In this document: piece by piece, positions 7,593 through 14,166 of the stretch | Numbering within the stretch: position 1 is the stretch's first letter | How the letters are laid out: every line of letters starts with the position of its first letter | Assembly (NCBI GenBank): GCA_964617995.1 | Contig: CAZTXD010000040.1 | Span: forward strand, 1-25,833 | Origin: CAZTXD01 sp964617995 | GTDB lineage: Bacteria; Actinomycetota; Acidimicrobiia; Spongiisociales; ZC4RG35 | DNA length: 25,833 nt | Reading direction: 5' to 3' | Notes under the pieces: model-generated | The model's database searches: none | The model's input: the letters and a program-made list of their open reading frames with translations, nothing else | What the model was told of the DNA's origin: nothing | Position numbers and translations under genes: made by a program

Positions 7593-8333
7593 ATGTTCAC
7601 CAGATCGAAGGCACTGATGGGGATGACCGCGGCGGCGGTGCTCATCACCGGCGTCGCCTGGGCAGCCAATGACTCGCCCACGGACGGGAGTGCCACGGCG
7701 ACGGTCACAGCCGACAGCTCCACTTCCTCGACCACGGTGGTCCAGGTCGAGGAGGCAGGCACCATCACCCTCGGAAGCGTCGCAGAGGGCCTGACGATCC
7801 TGGCGGCGAACGCCGAAGCGGGATGGAACGCCACCGTCGAGGTTCCGCTGGGTCGGGAGGTCGAGGCCCGTTTCGAGTCGGGCGGTCTCCGCATCGACTT
7901 CAACGCCGAGCTGGAAGACGGGGAAGTTCGTGTGCGAATACGGCGATCCGACCGGGACGGCGTCTCGACCACGACGACGATCTCCCCGCCGACCTCGACC
8001 ACCGTCACCACGGCACCTCCGGCGACCACATCGAGCACGTCCTCCACCACCTCCACGTCGTCCACGTCCACGACCGTCGACGACAACCGGCGGCGGACCG
8101 ACATCCCCGAAGGCGTGCAGGTCTACGAGGTCTTCGGGGCGGGCTCGGTGACGATCGACATCCGCAATGGTTTGCTGTTCCTCCTGGGGGTGGAAGTCGA
8201 GAGCGGCTGGACCTTCGAGATCGACAAGGCCGACACCGACGACATCCGGGTCGAATTCGAATCGGGGTACGACAGCGAGGCCGAGCTGAGGGTCAGGATC
8301 CGCGACGGCCGGCTGGAGGTGCGGCGCGACTGA
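7593..8333 (+). CDS. Secreted protein with two copies of an unrecognised ~65-residue domain
   Basis: A 246-aa protein. Residues 1-25 are a signal peptide (likely cut after AWA). Domain 1 (about 53-118) and domain 2 (about 175-246) are related to each other: both begin with AG(T/S)(I/V)T, have a GW 22 residues later (77-78 and 205-206), then FESG and a (E)xRVRIR strand. Between them lies a Ser/Thr/Pro linker (about 124-163). Domain 2 ends exactly at the C terminus in LEVRRD. The start ATG 7593 has a strong AAGGAGG; an upstream GTG at 7566 would precede it and is unlikely. A third copy of the domain is in the protein at 10599. I recognise no known family; a beta-rich fold seems likely from alternating hydrophobic residues. 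It is probably exported. Confidence 0.75.
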   Translation: MFTRSKALMGMTAAAVLITGVAWAANDSPTDGSATATVTADSSTSSTTVVQVEEAGTITLGSVAEGLTILAANAEAGWNATVEVPLGREVEARFESGGLRIDFNAELEDGEVRVRIRRSDRDGVSTTTTISPPTSTTVTTAPPATTSSTSSTTSTSSTSTTVDDNRRRTDIPEGVQVYEVFGAGSVTIDIRNGLLFLLGVEVESGWTFEIDKADTDDIRVEFESGYDSEAELRVRIRDGRLEVRRD

Positions 8334-9605
8334 TCACTGACCCAGCCTCATTCGGACGAAGGCCCCACCGGTGGGGCCTTCGCCCGTGGTGAGGTTCCCG
8401 CCCAGGCGCCGGCACAGGCTACGGGCGATATCGAGGCCCAGCCCCGTGGAGCCTGCCGAGCTGACGCCCCGTCCGGTGACCTCGGCGTCGGGGAACCCGT
8501 CCCCCTCGTCGGTGACGGTTATCACCGGGGATCCCCCTCGCGAGGAGACCGAAACCGTGAATGCCGTTCCCGGCGGGGTGTGATGGAAGACGTTGTCGAG
8601 GACGGCATCGATGGCGGCCGAGAGCTCAGATGGGGTGGCGTTCACGAGCAGCTCCCCCGGTGCGAGCGTGGTTTCCACCCGCCGGCCCTCGTCCTCGGCC
8701 AGAACCGACCAGAACGCCAGTCGCTGCTCCACCAGTTCCAACACATCCGTCTCCTCCGGCCGTTGCCGGCTGCCCCGGTCGCGGACCTCACGGATCAGCT
8801 CGTCTACCGCTCGCTGCGTGCGTTCGACCTGCTCCAGGATCGTGTCGGGATCTTCCCCGGCTCCCAGACGCTCCGCTCCCAGACGGAGGGCTGTGAGAGG
8901 CGTCCGGAGCCGGTGGGACAGATCGGCCAGGGCCCGGCGCTCGCCTTCGATGATCGCTTCGAGGCGAGCCGCCAGCCCATTGAGAGCCGACGCCACCTGA
9001 CGCACCTCGGGCGGGCCGGTCTCGGCTGCCCGGGCGGCGAGATCGCCTGCGGCGAGGCGATCGGCGACGTCCGCTACCTCCCGGGAAGGCCGCACCAGCG
9101 TGCGCCCCAGCCGGTCCGCCAGGAGCACCGACCCTCCCACCAGGGCGAGGGCGAGTGTCGCCAGGAGGAAGGTGGCACGCCATACGCCCCGTCGCATCTC
9201 GTCGGGGCCCGCCTCCGCCACCACGGCCGCCATACCGCTTCCGGTGGCGACGGGGAGTCCCACCTGCCAAGTGCCGTCTGCGAGCTCGGTGGACGATGCC
9301 GACCCTCCTGTCACCATGTTGCTCAGAAACGCATCCGGGTCGACGGGACCCACCAGGGTGCCGTCGGGAAGGATGATCGAAGCCTCCGATACGAGGGCCG
9401 ACTCCGCCACTTCGGCGCTGACGGCCCCGTCGGCACCGGCAATGGCCACCGCCAGGGCGGCGGCAGAGGCCTGGGCGCGTTGCTCGGCTGCGATCTGGGC
9501 GCGTTCTTCCGCCTGTCGGCGCACCAGGAGACCCAGGGGTATCACGAAGGCCGCCACCACAAGGCCGGTCACGGCCAGCACCAGCCAGTTGAGCTGGCGC
9601 CTCAC
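8334..9605 (-). CDS. Membrane sensor histidine kinase
   Basis: A 423-aa kinase. Membrane helix 1 lies at about residues 7-28 and helix 2 at about 143-163, with an extracytoplasmic sensor region of about 110 residues between. A HAMP linker (about 164-217) follows. HisKA carries H231 in LADLSHRLRTPLTAL. The ATPase domain has the N box DNVFHHTPPG, DEGDGFP and GSTGLGLDIARSL. It starts at GTG 9605, overlapping the response-regulator stop codon by four bases (GTGA), so the two are translationally coupled. An upstream extension of the open frame to 9749 lies inside the regulator gene and is not used. Its stop codon abuts the stop codon of the convergent gene 7593-8333, with no base between. The signal is unknown; the flanking exported proteins are candidates. 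Confidence 0.92.
   Translation of the reverse strand: MRRQLNWLVLAVTGLVVAAFVIPLGLLVRRQAEERAQIAAEQRAQASAAALAVAIAGADGAVSAEVAESALVSEASIILPDGTLVGPVDPDAFLSNMVTGGSASSTELADGTWQVGLPVATGSGMAAVVAEAGPDEMRRGVWRATFLLATLALALVGGSVLLADRLGRTLVRPSREVADVADRLAAGDLAARAAETGPPEVRQVASALNGLAARLEAIIEGERRALADLSHRLRTPLTALRLGAERLGAGEDPDTILEQVERTQRAVDELIREVRDRGSRQRPEETDVLELVEQRLAFWSVLAEDEGRRVETTLAPGELLVNATPSELSAAIDAVLDNVFHHTPPGTAFTVSVSSRGGSPVITVTDEGDGFPDAEVTGRGVSSAGSTGLGLDIARSLCRRLGGNLTTGEGPTGGAFVRMRLGQ
8357..8382 (+). terminator. Perfect palindrome, likely terminator for the 7593 gene, inside the kinase gene
   Basis: A perfect 26-bp palindrome with 13-base arms (CGAAGGCCCCACC and its complement) begins 23 bp after the stop codon of the plus-strand gene. 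It lies within the last codons of the convergent kinase gene, where it encodes the EGPTGG region. No T-run follows, which is common for terminators in GC-rich Actinobacteria. Being symmetric it could also act on minus-strand transcripts before their stop codon, which would be costly for the kinase. Confidence 0.6.
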
Positions 9606-10285
9606 GTGGTGGGATCCACGAGCTTCACCCCCACTCCGTGGAGGGTGTGCACGTAGCGAGGAGAGGCGGCCGACTCTCCCAGCTTTTTCCGCAACCAGGA
9701 GAGGTGGACATCGAGTGTCCGGTCGGCCCCTCCGTAGGGCTGCCGCCACACCTCCGCCAGGAGTTCCCGTCTGGGAACAACTCGTCCCGTTCGTTCGGCC
9801 AGGTAGGCGATCAGGTCGAACTCCTTGGGAGTCAGCTCGATCTCCCTCCCTCCCATGAGTAGCCGCCGTCCCTCCATGTCGATACGCAGGTCGCCGACGA
9901 CGATCTCCGAGCGGGGCTCCCCAGAACCGACCCGTCTGAGGACGGCTCGCACCCGGGCCTCGAGCTGGCTCACCGAGAAGGGCTTGACCAGATAGTCGTC
10001 GGCCCCGGCGTCGAGCGTGTCGACGATCTCGGATTCCTCACCTCGGGCGGTGGCGGCGATGACGGGCACAGCCGATATCGCTCGGATCATCCTCAGGAGC
10101 TCTTGCCCGTCGAGATCCGGGAGGCCGAGATCGAGGATGACGAGATCGGGTCGCTCGTCTACGACGGCTTGCAGCCCCTCCATCGCAGTGGTCGACGACC
10201 GGACCAGATGGCCCGTCCCCGCCAGCGTCTCGGCGACGAGACGCCTGATATCGGCATCGTCTTCGATCAGCAGGATCGACGCCAT
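9602..10285 (-). CDS. OmpR/PhoB-family response regulator
   Basis: A 227-aa regulator. The receiver domain (about residues 1-118) has the acidic pocket E8/D9/D10, phosphoacceptor D52 in DLVILDLGLPDLDG, T79, and K101 in DDYLVKPF. A winged-helix DNA-binding domain (about 128-225) carries ELTPKEFDLIAYLAE and DRTLDVHLSWLRKKLG. Partner of the kinase that overlaps it by four bases. Members of this family usually bind tandem direct repeats spaced by about 10-11 bp; such a pair lies at 10550-10571 upstream of the divergent gene. Target genes are inferred from that, not shown. Confidence 0.95.
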   Translation of the reverse strand: MASILLIEDDADIRRLVAETLAGTGHLVRSSTTAMEGLQAVVDERPDLVILDLGLPDLDGQELLRMIRAISAVPVIAATARGEESEIVDTLDAGADDYLVKPFSVSQLEARVRAVLRRVGSGEPRSEIVVGDLRIDMEGRRLLMGGREIELTPKEFDLIAYLAERTGRVVPRRELLAEVWRQPYGGADRTLDVHLSWLRKKLGESAASPRYVHTLHGVGVKLVDPTT

Positions 10286-10457
10286 GACAGGAGGCTAGGG
10301 CAACGGGCGGCTCTCAAGGACGACTCGATTCGAGGGTCCTCACGTCCGATCCGTGGGTTGGGTAGGGTCTGCCCGATCGACACCGGCCAGGTGACGACAG
10401 ATCAGCGAAGGCAGCCCTTGGGTGGGCTTCTCTGCATGCTGGCAAACGGCTTGAGGC

Positions 10458-10502
10458 TCTTTGGTTGGTGGGGAACGGTATCCGTTCGTACAGAACCAAA
10501 GA
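10458..10502. repeat. Nested inverted repeat (45 bp)
   Basis: Outer arms TCTTTGGTT (10458-10466) and AACCAAAGA (10494-10502) pair perfectly over 9 bp. Inner arms GAACGG (10473-10478) and CCGTTC (10482-10487) pair over 6 bp around TAT. The two internal gaps are exactly 6 nt each, so the whole is symmetric about 10480. It may be a cruciform, an operator for a dimeric protein, or an RNA stem with one symmetric internal loop. Confidence 0.55.
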
Positions 10503-10549
10503 CGCTGGGAAGGACTCAGGTCGCCCACGGATGCGTCACAAGAGCCGAT

Positions 10550-10571
10550 TTGAGGTCCCGTTGAGGTTCCC
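10550..10571 (+). promoter_or_regulatory. Tandem 11-bp TTGAGG direct repeat
   Basis: TTGAGGTCCCG (10550-10560) is followed directly by TTGAGGTTCCC (10561-10571), identical at 9 of 11 positions and phased at 11 bp, one helical turn. It ends 27 bp before ATG 10599. The spacing is the kind bound by OmpR-family regulators, and a similar box is found at 7509-7519 before the paralogous gene. The repeat is seen directly; the binding role is inferred. Confidence 0.5.
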
Positions 10572-10598
10572 GTCGCCTGGGGGCGCCATCATTGGATC

Positions 10599-11114
10599 AT
10601 GCCTCGTCTCGGACTCATCGTCGTGTGGCTGGTCGCCGCCGTCGTCGCCACCACATTCACCTGGGCCGCTCTCAGCTCTGCCGATCGCCAGGTGGGAGGG
10701 TCCCCGGCGGTGCTCGCCGTCCCGCAAACGACCGCAACCACCGGGGCCGCTACCACGTCCACCCGCGCTGCGAGGCAAGCACCGTCGACCAGCCCATCCC
10801 CGGCCGGCACCTCGCCGATCACCGCGCCACCCCCGTCGACCAGCTCCACGACGAGCACTAGCACCACCACAACGGAGCCATCCACGGCGGAGTGGACCTC
10901 GCTCACCGTCCCGTCCGCCGGGGGAGTGGTGGTTGTTCGCCATCGACCGGAGGAGGTTCGCCTGGAGTCGGCGACTCCGTCCCCGGGCTTCACCATGGAG
11001 ATCGACGACTCCGGACCCGACGAGGTGAGAGTCGAGTTCGAGGGTGTCGACGCCGACTATGAGATCCGGGTGCGCTGGGCCAATGGCGTCCTGGAGATAG
11101 ACGTCCGCGACTGA
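10599..11114 (+). CDS. Membrane-anchored or secreted protein with one copy of the 7593-type domain
   Basis: A 171-aa protein. A hydrophobic N-terminal segment (about residues 4-26) is a signal anchor or signal peptide. Residues about 40-98 form a Ser/Thr/Pro/Ala linker. The C-terminal domain (about 105-171) matches domain 2 of the 7593-8333 protein: AGG(V)V, GF in place of GW at 130-131, EID, RVEFE (144-148), EIRVR, then GVLEIDVRD at the very end. It runs divergently from the two-component system. No clear Shine-Dalgarno is seen before ATG 10599, so a leaderless transcript is possible. Function unknown; it is probably displayed outside the membrane. Confidence 0.72.
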   Translation: MPRLGLIVVWLVAAVVATTFTWAALSSADRQVGGSPAVLAVPQTTATTGAATTSTRAARQAPSTSPSPAGTSPITAPPPSTSSTTSTSTTTTEPSTAEWTSLTVPSAGGVVVVRHRPEEVRLESATPSPGFTMEIDDSGPDEVRVEFEGVDADYEIRVRWANGVLEIDVRD

Positions 11115-11168
11115 AGACGGCACGGGGATTCCTGCTCGTAGCTCACGCTCTGTGGTTGGATGGTCCGA

Positions 11169-11184
11169 CGCCGCTCCTGCGGCG
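11169..11184 (+). terminator. Short GC hairpin between 10599 and the SLH-protein gene
   Basis: CGCCGC-TCCT-GCGGCG forms a 6-bp stem 54 bp after the stop codon at 11114 and 23 bp before the next start. It has no T-run. It could end transcription of the upstream gene or lie in the leader of the next; the sequence does not decide. Confidence 0.3.
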
Positions 11185-11207
11185 GGGGAATCGAGTCGAG
11201 GAGAGCA

Positions 11208-12653
11208 ATGGCCTTTCGGATCGCAGTCGCAGCGGTGGTGGCGGTCACACTCACGGTCACGACCGCCCTTCCGGCGGCCGCCGACCGGATCGATCAGACC
11301 TTCGAGCACGAGAGGTGGGACGAAGCCGCAGATGAGAGCCTGGCGGAGGCGATCGAGGCCCTGAAAGAGGTGCTCCCCTACGACCTCGTCGATGTGCGCA
11401 CGCTCGACATGACCCGCACGCGAAGGGTGCGGGGATACACCGGTCGAGGACTCGAGATCGTGATCCCGCCCGGCGGATTCCGCGGCTTCGGCCCCTATGC
11501 TCGTCTCCCGCAGCGGGCCGAGGAAGCATGGTTCCGCTACAACATCTTCCTCGACGGCTTCCGGCCCGTCTCCTCGGGAAAGCTGCCGGGGCCGGCCGAC
11601 GCCTCCGGAACGTCCAGCGCCAAGGGCTGCAAGCCGTCCACGCCGGAGGCTCCGGGATGGTCGGCCCGCCTGATGTTCGACACCGTGGGCACCGCCGGCG
11701 CCGCCGACGGTGAGGTGCCGATCGGCTACTACCTGTATCACCTAGATCAGATGGCCTCGTGTGGGGACGAGCTCATGTTCGGGGTCGGTCTGGCCCAGCG
11801 GCGCTGGACCTGCATCGAGGGCCATGTGCGCATGAACACCCCCGGTCTGAACGACGGGCTCATAGAGGCGTGGGTGGACGGGGAGAGGGTCTTCAACCGA
11901 ACCGGGCTCGCATTCCGCCGTGCCGGTGAGACGCTGGGCGTTCGCGAGATGTGGGACAACGTCTACTTCGGGGGGAGCTACCCCACACCCAATCAGCTTC
12001 GGCTGGTCCTCGACGACGTCTCCGTCTCCGAAACCGGTCGGCTGGGATGCATCGATCCCTTCGTCGACGACAACCACTCCATCCACCAGGCGGCCATCAC
12101 CGAGTTGTATGCACGACGGCTCCTCTTCGGGTGCGGAGAGAAACGGGCCTGCCCCGACGATCACCTGACACGAGCCGAGTTCGCCGCCTTGATCCACCGG
12201 GTGGTCAGGACACCGAAAGGCCCCGATGTCTTCACCGACGACGATGGGATCTTCGCCGAAGAGGCGATCAACTCGCTGGCCGCCGCCGGGATCATGCGGG
12301 GGTGCAACCCACCTGCCAACACCATGATCTGTCCCGATCAGCCTGTGACCCGGGCTCAGGTGGCGGCGGTGGTTCGCCGTGCCCTGGGACTGCCGGGGGG
12401 AGCGGATGCGTTCACCGACGACGACGGGCACTGGGCGGAAGCAGACATCGACGCCCTGGCCGCGGCCGGAATCACCCGAGGCTGCTCGGCGACGGCGTAC
12501 TGTCCGGATCGCACCATGATCCGCGCCGAAGCGGCCACCTTCCTCCTCCGCATCGACGACATGCTCCGTTCCCTGGAAGTTCTCTCCGAACCGCTGCCCG
12601 ACTGGCCGCCCGACGGTCCTCCTCCTGAGAAGCCACCCGAGGAGCGGGAGTAG
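11208..12653 (+). CDS. Secreted polysaccharide-lyase-like protein with three SLH repeats
   Basis: A 481-aa protein starting at ATG 11208 behind GAGGAGA; the frame extends back to 11160 but without a signal sequence. Residues 1-25 are a signal peptide (cut near PAAA). The central domain (about 60-275) resembles polysaccharide lyase family 14 / concanavalin-like lyases: GKLPGP (about 124-129), GWSARLMF, VRMNTPG with DGLIEAWVDGE (about 207-227), and NVYFGGSY. Three S-layer homology repeats start near residues 285, 342 and 402, each with F(V/T)DDxxxxxxxAI..LxAxGIxxGC and a later R-A-E/Q motif, and each carries Cys pairs. A Pro-rich tail ends the protein. It is expected on the cell surface, bound to wall polymer through SLH. 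The lyase assignment is by motif only, and catalytic activity is uncertain. Confidence 0.72.
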   Translation: MAFRIAVAAVVAVTLTVTTALPAAADRIDQTFEHERWDEAADESLAEAIEALKEVLPYDLVDVRTLDMTRTRRVRGYTGRGLEIVIPPGGFRGFGPYARLPQRAEEAWFRYNIFLDGFRPVSSGKLPGPADASGTSSAKGCKPSTPEAPGWSARLMFDTVGTAGAADGEVPIGYYLYHLDQMASCGDELMFGVGLAQRRWTCIEGHVRMNTPGLNDGLIEAWVDGERVFNRTGLAFRRAGETLGVREMWDNVYFGGSYPTPNQLRLVLDDVSVSETGRLGCIDPFVDDNHSIHQAAITELYARRLLFGCGEKRACPDDHLTRAEFAALIHRVVRTPKGPDVFTDDDGIFAEEAINSLAAAGIMRGCNPPANTMICPDQPVTRAQVAAVVRRALGLPGGADAFTDDDGHWAEADIDALAAAGITRGCSATAYCPDRTMIRAEAATFLLRIDDMLRSLEVLSEPLPDWPPDGPPPEKPPEERE

Positions 12654-12690
12654 CTGGGCCGTCTATCCCCGTGTCAGAACAGCTTCGGCG

Positions 12691-12717
12691 CCGTCGCCGG
12701 GCTCGGGTGGCCGACGG
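12691..12717. terminator. Hairpin between convergent SLH and DUF4097 genes
   Basis: CCGTCGCC (12691-12698) pairs with GGCCGACGG (12709-12717), leaving one bulged C, around a 10-nt loop. It lies in the 92-bp gap between two converging stop codons, a fit position for a bidirectional terminator. There is no T-run on either strand. Confidence 0.4.
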
Positions 12718-12745
12718 TGGTCGATGAGGTCGAGGCAGAAGCAGA

Positions 12746-13507
12746 TCAAGGCTCCACCCTCCGTATCGTCAGGTCACCCGACACCGACTTGAGCCCCACC
12801 TCGACCGTGGGCCCGGATGTCTGGCCGTTCGACTTCCGTTCCGGGAGACGCACCGAACCGGAGAGAGTGTTGGCCTTCAGCGTGACCCTTCGGCCCGTCG
12901 GGAGCCCGACGGTCACGTCCCCCGACATCGTCCCCACCTCCAGGTCGTCTCCCAGATATGCCCCCACGTAGAGGTCACCCGAGGCGCTGGAGGCAGAAAA
13001 GGATCCCCCGGCCTGCTCGACGTGCATGTCGCCGGATGCGGTGGTGAGGGAGGCGTCGCCTTCCACCCGGTCGACGCGGATGTCCCCCGACGCCGACCGC
13101 ACCGCCAGATCACGGTCGACCTTCCCGACCGTCACATCCCCCGACGCCGTCTTGATCGCCAGGGATCCGGCGTCCTCGAGCAGGACCTCCCCGGAAGCGG
13201 TGGCAAGAGCGGCCCTGTCGAGCGCCAACCGGGCCCGGATGTCTGCCGAGGCGGTGTTGGCCTTGAGGGAGGACGTCTCGGGAGCGACTATCCGTATCCG
13301 CGCTCTCCCTCCCCGGCCGATCAACGCCCGCTCGTAAGAGATCGATATCGAGTTGCCGCTCTGATGGAGCCGCCAGCCTTCGGTGCTGGACGCGTCGATC
13401 GTCACAGCCACCGAATCGGGCGGGCCCGACTCGACCAGCAAGGCCCCCGAGGTCAGTGACACGTCGATGTCGGCGGGGCCGGTGACGGCGAAGGTCTGCT
13501 CTATCAC
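12746..13507 (-). CDS. DUF4097-family beta-repeat protein
   Basis: A 253-aa protein. After a short N-terminal beta region it consists of at least nine repeats of about 18-20 residues, each carrying an (A/M/L/V)SG(D/E) turn, such as TASGDV and SASGDI. This is the pattern of a DUF4097 right-handed beta-helix. There is no signal peptide or membrane helix, so it appears cytoplasmic, although many relatives are envelope-associated. It begins at GTG 13507, overlapping the stop codon of the ribbon-helix-helix gene (GTGA). Function unknown in the family; the pairing with an RHH protein is seen here and I believe also in other Actinobacteria. Confidence 0.82.
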   Translation of the reverse strand: MIEQTFAVTGPADIDVSLTSGALLVESGPPDSVAVTIDASSTEGWRLHQSGNSISISYERALIGRGGRARIRIVAPETSSLKANTASADIRARLALDRAALATASGEVLLEDAGSLAIKTASGDVTVGKVDRDLAVRSASGDIRVDRVEGDASLTTASGDMHVEQAGGSFSASSASGDLYVGAYLGDDLEVGTMSGDVTVGLPTGRRVTLKANTLSGSVRLPERKSNGQTSGPTVEVGLKSVSGDLTIRRVEP

Positions 13508-13947
13508 AGCTCGAAGGTCTCCTCCACGTGTGACCCGGCGGTGCTCCGGCGCGCCCGGGAGCGGAGAGCATCCACCACCCAGCTGTTGATCGAGTCGCCC
13601 GACGTGGCGGCGGCGTCTTCGATGACACCCTTCAGGGAACCGGGGAGCCGCAACGTTATCCGGGCCTCGAGGTCGTCGTCGCCGCTTGGCGAGATAGGAC
13701 GGTCCCCGGTGGGTGTCACCACCATCTCGGGGTCACCGGAGACGAGCCTCACGTCGACCCGGCTGTCTCCGAGCTGGGCAGCTATCTCGGCGGCGACCTG
13801 CTGGGCGACCTCGAGGAGGGCGGAGCGCACTGCCGGGCGGAACGCCTCCATGAAGCCGGCCGCCGTCTCGGCCACCGCCGGGTCGGCCAACCGGAGCTGG
13901 GCCTCGATGGCCGAATCGATCTGGGTGAGGATGGGGTCGAGTCTCAT
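13504..13947 (-). CDS. Ribbon-helix-helix protein, HicB/Arc-like, with a long N-terminal domain
   Basis: A 147-aa protein. The C-terminal RHH fold covers about residues 94-134: beta strand ARITLRLP, helix SLKGVIEDAAATSG, then SINSWVVDALRSRA, like the DNA-binding part of HicB-type antitoxins. The N-terminal part (1-60) is helical and the middle (61-93) is variable. No HicA-like toxin is adjacent, so calling it an antitoxin would be unsupported; a transcriptional regulator of its own operon is more likely, given the palindrome cluster at its promoter. It starts at ATG 13947, overlapping the stop codon of the 40-aa ORF, and overlaps the DUF4097 start by four bases. Confidence 0.8.
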   Translation of the reverse strand: MRLDPILTQIDSAIEAQLRLADPAVAETAAGFMEAFRPAVRSALLEVAQQVAAEIAAQLGDSRVDVRLVSGDPEMVVTPTGDRPISPSGDDDLEARITLRLPGSLKGVIEDAAATSGDSINSWVVDALRSRARRSTAGSHVEETFEL

Positions 13948-14066
13948 CGGGATCGGGTCTCGGGGTAGCGGCGGTCGTGGACGTCGAGACGACGGTGTGG
14001 ACGGGCACGATAGTGGCGAAGGCGGTCCTCGATCAGCGCCTTTCCCAGATCGATGGTGGGGTACAT
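13944..14066 (-). CDS. 40-residue basic ORF leading the RHH-DUF4097 operon
   Basis: Reading the minus strand, ATG 14066 opens a 40-codon frame beginning MYPTIDLGKALIEDRL and ending YPETRSR, with TGA at 13944-13946 overlapping the RHH start (ATGA). A GGGAG ribosome-binding site precedes it. It is rich in Arg and His, with an amphipathic helix likely in residues 5-20. It is the first frame after the promoter at 14129-14157. It may be a real small protein or a leader peptide that couples translation to the RHH gene. I recognise no family with confidence. Confidence 0.6.
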   Translation of the reverse strand: MYPTIDLGKALIEDRLRHYRARPHRRLDVHDRRYPETRSR

Positions 14067-14103
14067 GGGGGTTCTCCCTTCTGTCTGCTTCCGGTGTCCC
14101 TCT

Positions 14104-14166
14104 GACATCGTAATGATGTCACAGTGACACTATGCCAGGTTCGGGTGATGATGTCAAGATGACATC
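14104..14166 (-). promoter_or_regulatory. Promoter and palindrome cluster of the 40-aa/RHH/DUF4097 operon
   Basis: On the minus strand, a perfect -35 TTGACA (14152-14157) and -10 CATAGT (14129-14134) are separated by 17 bp, about 55 nt before ATG 14066. The hexamer GATGTC/GACATC occurs at 14104-14109, 14115-14120, 14150-14155 and 14161-14166. These form two inverted pairs, one on each side of the core promoter. A perfect 13-bp palindrome TGTCACAGTGACA (14117-14129) abuts the -10. Such repeated short palindromes are typical operators of RHH repressors. Autoregulation by the RHH protein is inferred. Confidence 0.7.

Larger units (their letters stand above)
10286..10598. other. Divergent intergenic region between the regulator gene and the 10599 gene
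   Basis: A 313-bp region with no supported ORF. From left to right it contains, on the minus strand, a GTGAGGACCCT box (10333-10343) resembling the TTGAGG box. A small hairpin AGCCC/GGGCT follows at 10413-10428, with TTCTCT after it. Next come the nested inverted repeat at 10458-10502 and the tandem TTGAGG boxes at 10550-10571. It must hold promoters for both directions, but no clear -10/-35 pair stands out, as would fit activator-dependent promoters. A small RNA cannot be excluded. Confidence 0.45.

Noticed and set aside
8580..9656. A 358-codon plus-strand frame opposite the histidine kinase
   Set aside because: It has no domain or signal, and the minus strand carries complete HAMP, HisKA and ATPase motifs.
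13504..14066. Standard HicAB toxin-antitoxin pair
   Set aside because: The RHH protein resembles the HicB DNA-binding part, but no HicA-like dsRNA-binding toxin lies beside it.
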